A stretch of 64,000 nt of DNA, taken from the NCBI GenBank assembly GCA_020633055.1, contig JACKEJ010000013.1, positions 124,001-188,000 on the forward strand, in the 5' to 3' direction. Below the pieces are notes generated by a model. It was not told the origin of the DNA. It did not search any database and worked only from the letters and a program-made list of their open reading frames with translations. Position 1 is the stretch's first letter. Each line of letters starts with the position of its first letter. Shown piece by piece: positions 26,080 to 34,060 of this stretch. A program made the position numbers and the translations under genes. The stretch is from Sandaracinaceae bacterium (lineage in GTDB: Bacteria; Myxococcota_A; Polyangia; Polyangiales; Houyiibacteriaceae).

Positions 26080-28371
26080 TCAGCTGCTCCACACACTGCG
26101 CACGAACGCCTCGACGCGGTCGAGGGGGCCGCGCAGCCGCTCGATGAGGTCCTCCAGCTGGACCAACTCCTTGCTGCTCTGCTCCGCGAGCACGGCGAGC
26201 TCGGCCTCGTGCCCCTCGCTCCACCGCTCCATCTCGGCGTGGACCGCGCGCAGCTCGGCCTCGAGGGTCATGCACTGACGCTGCTTCACCCCGAGCGCGT
26301 CCTCGACGTCCCGAATGGCGTGCCGCAGACCCAGCGCGCGGCCCGGGGTCCCGGCGCCACGGTTCTCGGACTCGGCGGCCTGCTCGTGCTCCTCTGCCAG
26401 CTCGGCGAAGCGGCGCTTGATGGCGAGCTGCTCGCCCCGCGCCGCCGAGAGCTCCTGCGCCACACGGTCCTGCTGAGCGCCGAAGTCGGCCTTCACGTGC
26501 CGCGCGCGCTCCGTCAGATCTTCCATCTGCTGCTGGCGCTCTTCGGCGCTCTCGACCCGCGAGGAGATCTCCTGGAGGGCCTCCCGCGACTGAGACAAGC
26601 ACTCGGCCACGCCGACGGGCACCTTCTGTTGCACGCCGATCTCCTCTACCGCATGCGAGAGCGCCGTGAAGCGCTCGCGCCAGCGGCGCGTGCCCAGGAG
26701 CCCGATGTTCTCGACGCTGTCGGCCGTGCGCGGCACCTCGACCCCAGGAGGTAGCTCGATCTCGATGGACAGCGCGACGTCGTTCGGCTCGGAGGGGATC
26801 GCCGGGCGCGTGTACGTGCTGGTTGGCGGTCGCTCCGGACGCGGTGCGCCGCCACGGGGTGCCACCGGCTCCACCACCGTGTCGTCGATGGTGTCGAAGC
26901 CCACGGTGCGGTCGAGGAACTGGTCCAGCTCGAATTCCGGCCCCAGCGCAGGGGGCGCCGTGGCGGGGCCCACCAACGTGCTGAGCAGGGGATTGTCCGT
27001 CTTCAGGACCGGGGTCGGAAGGACCTCGTGCTCGCCCTCGTCCGAGGTGGTCGCCGCACCTGCCGCCGCACCTTCAGAGACGTTCGTCGGCGAAGGTCCC
27101 CTCGACGCGCCACCGACCACGGGCGCGACACCGCTGGATGGCGACCCGCCGGGGACCAGAGCGCTCGGCGCGACGGCGACGGGCGCGCCTGTCACGGGCA
27201 CACCAGCCCCACCTTCGATCACGGTGGCATCCAGAGAGAAGGCGCCACCCCGCGCGGCCCCTGACGGGCGCGGTTCACGAGCCTCCGAAACCCGCGCACC
27301 TGCGCGCGTCGGCTCCTCCTCGCGGAGTTCGTGGGGGTCGCTGGAGGCGAGCGGACCACTCGCGGCCCCAGCGCTCGACTCCACCTCGGCCAAAGACGCC
27401 GGTGGCTCGCTCCGCACACCCAGGGCGCCCCACGAGTGCTCGTCCCCGATGCGCTCCCGACATCGGCCGACCTCCTCGATGAAGTGGTACGCGTCCCTGA
27501 AGCGCGCGTCCGGATCCTTCTCGAGGCAGCGCAGGATGAGCGTCTCGAGGCACGCGTCCACCTCGGGGCGACGCTTGCGGGGCGGCACCGGGGGGTCGGT
27601 CACGTGCTTGACCAGCAGATCACCCGGATACTCGTAGTCGAACGGCAGCGCGAGCGTGGCGACCTCGTACAGGATCACGCCCAACGAGTACAGGTCGGCG
27701 CGACCGTCCAGCTCGTTGCCCTTGATGTACTCGGGCGCGATGTAGCCCGGTGTGCCGAAGATCTGCTGGCTGCCGGTGAGGGACGGCGCGTCCATGATCT
27801 TCGCGATGCCGAAGTCGAGCAGCTTCACGTGCGGGAACGCACCCTTGCGCGGGACCAGCAGGATGTTCTCGGGCTTGAGGTCGCGGTGCACCACGCCCAT
27901 TTGGTGCGCGCGGGCGAGGGCGCTGCCCACCTGCAGGGCCAGGTCCAACACTTGGGGCGCGGACATCGGCCCGTTGGCCATGGCCGACAGCAGCGAGTCT
28001 CCAGGCACGTACTCCATCACCAGGAACACGAGCCCGTCTTCCGTCTCGCCGAAGTCGGTGATCTCCACGATGTTCTCGTGGTTCACGCGGTTGACGGCGC
28101 GCGCCTCGCGCAGGAAGCGGTCGCGCTGCATGGACTCCCGGGCCAGGTCGCGGCGCAGGGTCTTCACGGCCACCAGTCGTTCGATGAGCACGTGACGTGC
28201 CAGGTACACGGTGGACATGCCGCCGCTCCCCAGCCGTGAGATCAGCCGATAGCGCCCGCCGACGGTCTTCCCCAGGTTGGGATCCATGGGCATCCGCATG
28301 GGGCAGCCCACCTGCTTGCACCCGATGAAGGTCGGGCCGAAGGTCTCTTGGCAGCGAGGGCAGGTGCGCAT
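26080..28371 (-). CDS. Ser/Thr protein kinase with N-terminal zinc ribbon and C-terminal coiled coil
   Basis: A 763-residue soluble Hanks-type kinase. The first 25 residues contain CPRCQETFG and two further Cys (GCKQVGC), a likely zinc ribbon. The kinase domain is at about 40-300: GSGGMSTVYLA, VAVKTLRRDL, HRDLKPENILL, LDFGIAKIMD, GTPGYIAPEY and YSLGVILYEVA. A 250-residue low-complexity linker rich in Gly, Ala, Pro and Val follows. The last 170 residues (about 590-760) are a long heptad-type coiled coil, for example REALQEISSRVESAEERQQQ and ELVQLEDLIERLRG. No membrane span is seen. It heads the cluster with the TPR/PEGA protein and lipoprotein, and starts 26 bases after the DprE1-like gene. 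Confidence 0.9.
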   Translation of the reverse strand: MRTCPRCQETFGPTFIGCKQVGCPMRMPMDPNLGKTVGGRYRLISRLGSGGMSTVYLARHVLIERLVAVKTLRRDLARESMQRDRFLREARAVNRVNHENIVEITDFGETEDGLVFLVMEYVPGDSLLSAMANGPMSAPQVLDLALQVGSALARAHQMGVVHRDLKPENILLVPRKGAFPHVKLLDFGIAKIMDAPSLTGSQQIFGTPGYIAPEYIKGNELDGRADLYSLGVILYEVATLALPFDYEYPGDLLVKHVTDPPVPPRKRRPEVDACLETLILRCLEKDPDARFRDAYHFIEEVGRCRERIGDEHSWGALGVRSEPPASLAEVESSAGAASGPLASSDPHELREEEPTRAGARVSEAREPRPSGAARGGAFSLDATVIEGGAGVPVTGAPVAVAPSALVPGGSPSSGVAPVVGGASRGPSPTNVSEGAAAGAATTSDEGEHEVLPTPVLKTDNPLLSTLVGPATAPPALGPEFELDQFLDRTVGFDTIDDTVVEPVAPRGGAPRPERPPTSTYTRPAIPSEPNDVALSIEIELPPGVEVPRTADSVENIGLLGTRRWRERFTALSHAVEEIGVQQKVPVGVAECLSQSREALQEISSRVESAEERQQQMEDLTERARHVKADFGAQQDRVAQELSAARGEQLAIKRRFAELAEEHEQAAESENRGAGTPGRALGLRHAIRDVEDALGVKQRQCMTLEAELRAVHAEMERWSEGHEAELAVLAEQSSKELVQLEDLIERLRGPLDRVEAFVRSVWSS

Positions 28372-28397
28372 CCAGCCGCGAGTGTACCGGGTTCCGC

Positions 28398-29735
28398 TCA
28401 GGAAAGGCGATCGCCCAGCAGCCTCACGGAGAGCGCGCTCTTGAAGCGCCGCTCGGGGTCCCAGCGGTCGCGCACGGCGTTGAACGCGTCCACGCGCGCG
28501 CCGTCCATCGCGCGGAAGTGCTCGGCGCGCGTCAGGGAGTCCTTGGTCAGGTAGATGCGGCCCCCCTCGCGGATGACCTGTTCGTTGAGCGCATCCACCA
28601 GCGCCTGGGTGCCGTCACGCAGGGGGATGTCGAGAGCGAGCGTCGTGCCCGGTCGCGGGAACGACAGCATGCCAGCCCCGTCGCGCCCGAAGTCCTTGAT
28701 GACCGCCAGGAACGATGCGCCCCCACGCGCGGTGAGGGTCTCCATCACCCGGTACACCGCATCGGGGCCAGCCTCGCGGGGGAGCACGCACTGGTATTGC
28801 GTGAAGCCGCGCGTGCCGTACAGCCGGTTCCAGTGCCGGATGCGGTCCAGGGGGTAGAAGAAGCCCTCGGGGTCCACCACGGACTCGCTCGAGGCGCGCA
28901 GCTGGCTGCGGTACTTGAGCTCGTTGAAAGCGGCGATGCTCGCGCGGTTGAGCACCCAGCTGGGGTAGTCGAAGCTGAGCTGGAAGCGCCGCGCGGGTCG
29001 CGGTGCGTTCGGAGGGGCCTCGTCCGGCTGCGCCCAGTGCCCGGAGATGAGGTTGCCGCGGCCCATCGAGGCGCCCGTCGCGAGGCAGTCGATCCAGCCC
29101 ACCGTGTAGGGCCAGTCATGCGCCGCGCGCTCGAGGCCTCGGAGGAACGCATCGAGGTTGGGGATGCGCTCGGAGCGCTGCTTGATCCACGGCGAGGGCA
29201 CGCGCTGCATGCGCACGCTGACCTCGAGGATGTGCCCCGTGAGGCCCATCCCGCCGATGGTCGCGGCGAAGAGGTCCGCGTGCTGCTCGGGGGTGCACAC
29301 CAACACCCGCCCATCCGCCACGCGCATGCGCAGCGCGGTGACGTGGTGGCCGAAGCAGCCCTGTCGGTGCTGTCCCTTGCCGTGCACGTCGGAGGCCACC
29401 ATGCCGCCCAGGGTGACGTACTTGGTGCCCGGGGTGACCGGGGTGAACCAGCGCCGCGGGAGGAACAGGCGGTTCATCTCCTCGAGGGAGAGGCCCGCCT
29501 CGGCATGCAGCAGGCCAGTGGCCTCGTCGAACCCGAGGATGCGGTCCGCCAGCGTGGTGTTCAGCGCGCGCGGCGCGTCTGCGGGGGGCAGCGAGGCGTC
29601 GCCGTAGCTGCGGCCGAGGCCGCGCGAGAGGGGCACCTGCTGGCTGGCCGACTCCAGGTCCTCGGAGCGCAGCTCGACGCCCGAGACACTGTGTCGGCCC
29701 CAGCCTGCGATCTGTCCGGAGGGCGGAGGCGTCAT
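28398..29735 (-). CDS. FAD-linked oxidoreductase, DprE1-like
   Basis: A 445-residue flavoenzyme with an N-terminal PCMH FAD domain: SRGLGRSYGDASLP, HAEAGLSLEEMNRLFLP, FTPVTPGTKYVTLGGMVA and SDVHGKGQHRQGCFGHHV, then IGGMGLTGHILEV. The run VHGKxxHxxGxFGxHV closely follows mycobacterial DprE1 (decaprenylphosphoryl-ribose 2'-oxidase). The C-terminal half has the substrate-domain pattern with RFKSALSVRL near the end. The substrate here is unknown; polyprenyl-phosphoryl pentose is one option, but no DprE2-type partner is adjacent. The epimerase at 36929-37861 is 7 kb away on the other strand. ATG 29735 is chosen over a long upstream open frame that overlaps metK. Confidence 0.86.
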   Translation of the reverse strand: MTPPPSGQIAGWGRHSVSGVELRSEDLESASQQVPLSRGLGRSYGDASLPPADAPRALNTTLADRILGFDEATGLLHAEAGLSLEEMNRLFLPRRWFTPVTPGTKYVTLGGMVASDVHGKGQHRQGCFGHHVTALRMRVADGRVLVCTPEQHADLFAATIGGMGLTGHILEVSVRMQRVPSPWIKQRSERIPNLDAFLRGLERAAHDWPYTVGWIDCLATGASMGRGNLISGHWAQPDEAPPNAPRPARRFQLSFDYPSWVLNRASIAAFNELKYRSQLRASSESVVDPEGFFYPLDRIRHWNRLYGTRGFTQYQCVLPREAGPDAVYRVMETLTARGGASFLAVIKDFGRDGAGMLSFPRPGTTLALDIPLRDGTQALVDALNEQVIREGGRIYLTKDSLTRAEHFRAMDGARVDAFNAVRDRWDPERRFKSALSVRLLGDRLS

Positions 29736-29773
29736 CGCCAACAGGTTACCATCGGCCACGGCGCCTGGCCCGC

Positions 29774-30997
29774 TCAGGCCTTCGCGGCCTTGCTGGCCTT
29801 CGCTGCCTTCGGCGCCTTGGGGGCCTTGGGAGCCTTGCTGGGCACCAGCGCGGCGAGCTCTTCGGCGCGGTCGGTGTTCTCCCAGGTGAAGGTCTTCTCC
29901 GTGCGGCCGAAGTGACCGTAGGCCGCCGTCGGGCTGTAGATGGGGCGGAGCAGGTCCAGCGTCTCGATGATGGCCGCCGGGCGGAAGTCGAACAGGCTGC
30001 GGACCGCCTTGGCGATCTTCTCGTCGTCGATGACGCCCGTGCCGAACGTCGACACGTACACGCCCATGGGGCGCGCCACGCCGATGGCGTACGCCACCTG
30101 CACCTCGCAGCGCGTGGCGAGGCCCGACGCGACGATGTTCTTGGCCACGTAGCGCCCGAAGTAGGCCGCGCTGCGGTCCACCTTGCTGGGGTCCTTGCCG
30201 CTGAACGCGCCGCCGCCATGGCGACCCATGCCGCCGTAGGTGTCGACGATGATCTTGCGACCCGTGAGGCCCGCGTCTCCGCAGGGACCACCCACGACGA
30301 ACCGCCCGGTGGGGTTGATGTGGAACTTGGTCTTCTTGTCCACCATCGACTTCGGCAGTACCGGCAGCACGACCTCGTCCAGGATGGCCTGGCGCAGGTC
30401 CTTGTACTTGATGCTCTCCGCGTGCTGGGTGGACACGACCACGGCGTCGATGCGCACGGGCTTCGCACCGTCGTACTCCACGGTGACCTGGCTCTTGCCG
30501 TCCGGGCGCAACCACGGGAGCACGCCCTTCTTGCGCACCTGGGTCAGGCGCTTGGTCAGCTTGTGGCTGAGGTCGATGGGCAGCGGCATGAGCGTCTTGG
30601 TCTCGTTGACCGCGAAGCCGAACATGAGGCCCTGGTCGCCAGCGCCCTGCTCCTTGTCGAGCCCCTTGCCCACGTCCACGCCTTGGCTGATGTCGGGCGA
30701 CTGCTGCTCGACGGCGCACAGGACGGCGCAGGTGTCGGCGTCGAAGCCGATGTCCGAGCTGGTGTAGCCGATCTCCCGGATGGCCTTGCGGATGATGGTC
30801 GGGTAGTCGACGACGGCCTTCGAGGTGATCTCACCCGCGATGATGGCGTAGCCGGTCTTGACCATGGTCTCGCAGGCCACGCGCGCGCGGGGGTCCTGGG
30901 CGAGCAGCGCGTCGAGGACAGCGTCGCTGACCTTGTCGCAGACCTTGTCGGGGTGTCCTTCGGTGACGGACTCGGAGGTGAAGAGCTGTCCTGCCAT
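29774..30997 (-). CDS. metK: S-adenosylmethionine synthase with Lys/Ala/Pro tail
   Basis: A 407-residue enzyme that makes S-adenosylmethionine from methionine and ATP. Landmarks: LFTSESVTEGHPDKVCDKVS at the start, GAGDQGLMFGFA (methionine loop signature), DGKSQVTVEYD, NPTGRFVVGGPCGDAGLTGR and the second signature GGGAFSGKDPSKVDRSAAY. The core ends near residue 385. It is followed by about 20 residues of KAP, KAA and KAS units, a basic tail resembling histone H1 ends and absent from typical MetK (about 385 residues). The gene follows cysNC after 172 bases that contain a strong hairpin. Confidence 0.95.
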   Translation of the reverse strand: MAGQLFTSESVTEGHPDKVCDKVSDAVLDALLAQDPRARVACETMVKTGYAIIAGEITSKAVVDYPTIIRKAIREIGYTSSDIGFDADTCAVLCAVEQQSPDISQGVDVGKGLDKEQGAGDQGLMFGFAVNETKTLMPLPIDLSHKLTKRLTQVRKKGVLPWLRPDGKSQVTVEYDGAKPVRIDAVVVSTQHAESIKYKDLRQAILDEVVLPVLPKSMVDKKTKFHINPTGRFVVGGPCGDAGLTGRKIIVDTYGGMGRHGGGAFSGKDPSKVDRSAAYFGRYVAKNIVASGLATRCEVQVAYAIGVARPMGVYVSTFGTGVIDDEKIAKAVRSLFDFRPAAIIETLDLLRPIYSPTAAYGHFGRTEKTFTWENTDRAEELAALVPSKAPKAPKAPKAAKASKAAKA

Positions 30998-31049
30998 GAT
31001 GCTTGTTACCGGGGCTCGAAGAGCGTACGTGAGCGTAGTGCTCGGTGGA

Positions 31050-31083
31050 GGGCGAAACGTGCGCGACGTTGCACGCTTCGCCC
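31050..31083 (-). other. 13-bp hairpin in the cysNC-metK gap
   Basis: On the minus strand GGGCGAAGCGTGC is followed by an eight-base loop and GCACGTTTCGCCC. The arms pair over 13 positions with a single G-U; in plus-strand RNA the same position would be an A-C mismatch, so the structure favours minus-strand RNA, the direction of both neighbouring genes. No U-tract follows, so it is not a standard intrinsic terminator. It may be the end of the cys transcript or a leader structure of metK. I could not match it to a SAM riboswitch class. Confidence 0.5.
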
Positions 31084-31169
31084 GATGAGGTCAACCCGAG
31101 CGCCGTCCCGGCGGCCTGACGCGCGTCGGCGCCCGAGCAGCCGACGCGACCTGCGCCGAGCCAACGTGT

Positions 31170-33020
31170 TCAGGTGGGGAACTGCCCGCGGGCCGCGAGC
31201 GCTGCGAGGATGAGTTTGACGGCCTCGTCGATGCGGACCTTGTCGAGGCCGACGGTGACGTCGGGCTGCTGCGGGGCCGTGAAGCCCTCGAAGTTGGCGC
31301 CCGGGCGGCGCTGCTTGCAGAGCTCGAGGTCCGTGTCGACGAAGACCTGCACCACGCGGTCCGCGCCGATGCGGTCACGCAGCGTGTCACGGTCGCCCGA
31401 CGAGTACGCCGGGTAGGCGCAGATCGTCACCAGGCCCGCGTCCGTGCAGGCCTTGCAGGCCGTGATCATGGTCTCGAGCGACGCGTCGGTCGGGTCCACC
31501 ACCGTGGCCGCGCGGCCTTGGTCGAACAGCTGCCGCTCGAGCGCATACGCCAGCGTCCAGCGGCCCGAGCCGGGCAGGCCGGTGAGCCAGACGGTGGCGC
31601 CCTTCTGACCCAGCCGCTCCACGCGCTCGCGCGGGCTGACCTGGGTCTTCGGCATCATGCTGGACCCGGCGCGCAGCTCCGCCAGCGCGGCGTCGAGCCC
31701 CTGTGAAGCCTCGCCCCGTTCGCCGACGATCATGCCGGCGCCCACCGTGCTGTTGGTGAGCGAGTCCACGATGATGAACGCCCCCGTCGCCCGGTTCTGA
31801 CGATACGGGTCGAAGTACACGGCGCGGCGGCACGCGAGGGTCACGCGCCCGATGTCGTTCAGGCCCAGCGTCTCGGCCGGCACGTTCTCGAGCGACGCCA
31901 TGTCCACCTTGAACTGCACGTCGCGGATCTCCGCCCGCACGTGCTGCGTGGTGTGCTTGATCAGGTAGCTCTTCTGACGGTCGAGCGGCGTCTCGTGCAT
32001 CCACACCACGTGCGCGTCGAAGGTGCGCTTCACGTGCGGCAGGTCGTCCGCGTGCACCAGCATGTCGCCGCGGCTGATGTCGATCTCGTCCTCGAGGCGG
32101 ATGGTGACCGACTGAGGCGTGAAGGCCTCTTCCAGCTCGCCCTCGTACACGTCGATGGCCTTGACCTTGGAAGACTTGCCCGAGGGCAGCGCCACCAGGG
32201 TGTCGCCCTTCTTCACCACGCCGCTCGCGATCTCGCCCGCGAAGCCGCGGTAGTCGAGGTTGGGGCGGATGACGTACTGCACCGGGAAGCGGAAGTGCTC
32301 CATGTCGCGGTCCTGCGCGACGGGCACGGTCTCGAGGTGCTCGAGCACGCTCTGACCCTTGTACCAAGGAGTGTTCGCGCTCTTCTCGACGCAGTTGTCG
32401 CCCAGCTTCGCGCTGACCGGGAAGCAGGTGATGGTCTTGAACGAGAGCTTCATGCTCTCGGCGTAGGCGCGGAAGTCGGCGCTGATCTGCTCGAAGACCT
32501 GCTCCGAGAAGTCCACCAGGTCCATCTTGTTGATGCACACGGCGAGGTGCGGGATGCCCAGCAGCGACGCTACGAACGCGTGCCGACGCGACTGCTCGAG
32601 CACGCCCTTGCGCGCGTCGATCAGGATCAGCGCCACGTTGGCCGTGGACGCGCCCGTGACCATGTTGCGCGTGTACTGCACGTGGCCCGGGGTGTCGGCG
32701 ATGATGAACTTGCGCTTCTCGGTGGAGAAGTAGCGGTAGGCCACGTCGATCGTGATGCCCTGCTCGCGCTCGGCGGTGAGGCCGTCGGTCAGCAGCGAGA
32801 GGTCGATGCTGCCGTCGTCCAGGCGCTTGCCCTTCTCGAGCGCCTCGAGCTGGTCTTCGAAGACCATGCCCGTGTCGTACAGCAGCCGTCCGATGAGCGT
32901 GGACTTGCCGTCGTCGACCGAGCCGATGGCGACGAAGCGGCACAGCTCCTTGCCCCGGTACTTCTCGAGGTAGCCCTCGATGTCCGCCGCGATGAGGTCC
33001 TTTTCGTGGAAGTCGGACAT
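31170..33020 (-). CDS. cysNC: Sulfate adenylyltransferase subunit 1 fused to a degenerate APS-kinase domain
   Basis: A 616-residue fusion. Residues 1-440 are a CysN GTPase with all motifs: GSVDDGKSTLIGRLL, EREQGITIDVAY, DTPGHVQYTRNM, NKMDLVDF. It drives ATP sulfurylase with CysD to make adenosine 5'-phosphosulfate (APS). The C-terminal 145 residues align with CysC (GATVWLTGLPG, VVQVFVDTDLELCKQR), but the P-loop reads GSGRWT instead of GSGKST (Arg487, Trp488), the APS-binding DGDNxR motif is replaced by VDPTDAS, and the NIRR motif is missing. APS kinase activity is therefore unlikely. The ATG overlaps the cysD stop by one base (TGATG), so the two are coupled. Confidence 0.93.
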   Translation of the reverse strand: MSDFHEKDLIAADIEGYLEKYRGKELCRFVAIGSVDDGKSTLIGRLLYDTGMVFEDQLEALEKGKRLDDGSIDLSLLTDGLTAEREQGITIDVAYRYFSTEKRKFIIADTPGHVQYTRNMVTGASTANVALILIDARKGVLEQSRRHAFVASLLGIPHLAVCINKMDLVDFSEQVFEQISADFRAYAESMKLSFKTITCFPVSAKLGDNCVEKSANTPWYKGQSVLEHLETVPVAQDRDMEHFRFPVQYVIRPNLDYRGFAGEIASGVVKKGDTLVALPSGKSSKVKAIDVYEGELEEAFTPQSVTIRLEDEIDISRGDMLVHADDLPHVKRTFDAHVVWMHETPLDRQKSYLIKHTTQHVRAEIRDVQFKVDMASLENVPAETLGLNDIGRVTLACRRAVYFDPYRQNRATGAFIIVDSLTNSTVGAGMIVGERGEASQGLDAALAELRAGSSMMPKTQVSPRERVERLGQKGATVWLTGLPGSGRWTLAYALERQLFDQGRAATVVDPTDASLETMITACKACTDAGLVTICAYPAYSSGDRDTLRDRIGADRVVQVFVDTDLELCKQRRPGANFEGFTAPQQPDVTVGLDKVRIDEAVKLILAALAARGQFPT

Positions 33021-33934
33021 CAGAAGTAGCCTTCCTTCTTCTTCTTCTCCATCGACCCGTCTTCGTCGGAGTCGATCAGGCGCCCCTGGCGCTCGGAGTG
33101 CTTGTTCAGCAGCATCTCTTGGATGACCTTGGGCAGCGTGTCCGCCTCGGAGTGGACCGCGCCCGTGAGCGGGTAACAGCCCAGCGTACGGAAGCGCACC
33201 AGCTCCTCGCGCGGCTGCTCGCCGGGCTCGAAGGGCATGCGGTCGTCGTCGACCATGATCATCGTCCCCTGCCGGTCCACCACCGGCCGCTTGGCCGCGA
33301 AGTACAGCGACGGAACCGGGATGTTCTCCAGGTAGATGTAGAGCCAGACGTCCAGCTCGGTCCAGTTGGAGATGGGGAACACGCGCGTGCTCTCGCCCTG
33401 GTTGATCTTCCCGTTGTACAGGTTCCACAGCTCGGGCCGCTGGTTCTTCGGGTCCCACTGCTGGAAGCGGTCGCGGAACGAGTAGACGCGCTCCTTGGCG
33501 CGGGACTTCTCCTCGTCGCGGCGGGCGCCGCCGAACGCGCAGTCGAAGCCGTGCTGCGTCAGCGCCTGCTTCAGCGCGTCCGTCTTCATGATGCCCGTGT
33601 ACTTGTTGCTGCCGTGCGTGAACGGCGTGATCTCGCCGTTCGCTCCCGCCGGGTTCGTGTGCACCAAGAGCTCGAAGTCGTACAGCTTCTGCATCTCCGC
33701 GCGGAAGCGGATCATCTCCTGGAACTTCCAGGTGGTGTCGACGTGCAGCAGCGGGAACGGGATGCGCCCCGGCGCGAACGCCTTCACCGCGAGGCGCAGC
33801 AGCACCGACGAGTCCTTGCCGATGCTGTACAGCATCACGGGCTTCTCGAACTCCGCTGCGGCCTCGCGGATGATGTGGATGCTCTCCGCTTCCAGCTGCT
33901 GGAGATGACTGAGTGTTCGGCTATCGAGTTGCAA
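33020..33934 (-). CDS. cysD: Sulfate adenylyltransferase subunit 2
   Basis: A 304-residue PAPS-reductase-fold subunit that forms ATP sulfurylase with CysN. The PP-loop is MLYSIGKDSSVLLRLA; FGGARRDEEKSRAKER, NLYNGKINQGES and FPISNWTELDVW are highly conserved family segments. The C-terminus carries a GSMEKKKKEGYF ending as in other CysD proteins. The start is TTG 33934: an in-frame TGA lies just upstream, no ATG precedes the conserved LEAESIHIIREAA segment, and this start gives the normal length. Use of TTG suggests modest expression or coupling. It leads the minus-strand cys-met run, divergent from a kinase gene. Confidence 0.95.
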   Translation of the reverse strand: MQLDSRTLSHLQQLEAESIHIIREAAAEFEKPVMLYSIGKDSSVLLRLAVKAFAPGRIPFPLLHVDTTWKFQEMIRFRAEMQKLYDFELLVHTNPAGANGEITPFTHGSNKYTGIMKTDALKQALTQHGFDCAFGGARRDEEKSRAKERVYSFRDRFQQWDPKNQRPELWNLYNGKINQGESTRVFPISNWTELDVWLYIYLENIPVPSLYFAAKRPVVDRQGTMIMVDDDRMPFEPGEQPREELVRFRTLGCYPLTGAVHSEADTLPKVIQEMLLNKHSERQGRLIDSDEDGSMEKKKKEGYF

Positions 33935-34060
33935 GACGTGACCTCACGGGCGTACGGGTAGCGTCCCTGGCCCCCGAGTTCAAGCCGGCGACCGTTACCT
34001 CGCGCACCATTTCTCGGTCGCGCCCGTCACGCGCGCGAACTGCTGCTAAGCTTGGCCGCG

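Noticed and set aside
30998..31169. SAM riboswitch before metK
   Set aside because: The region has a strong hairpin, but I could not match the conserved core of the SAM riboswitch classes I know, so only the hairpin is reported.
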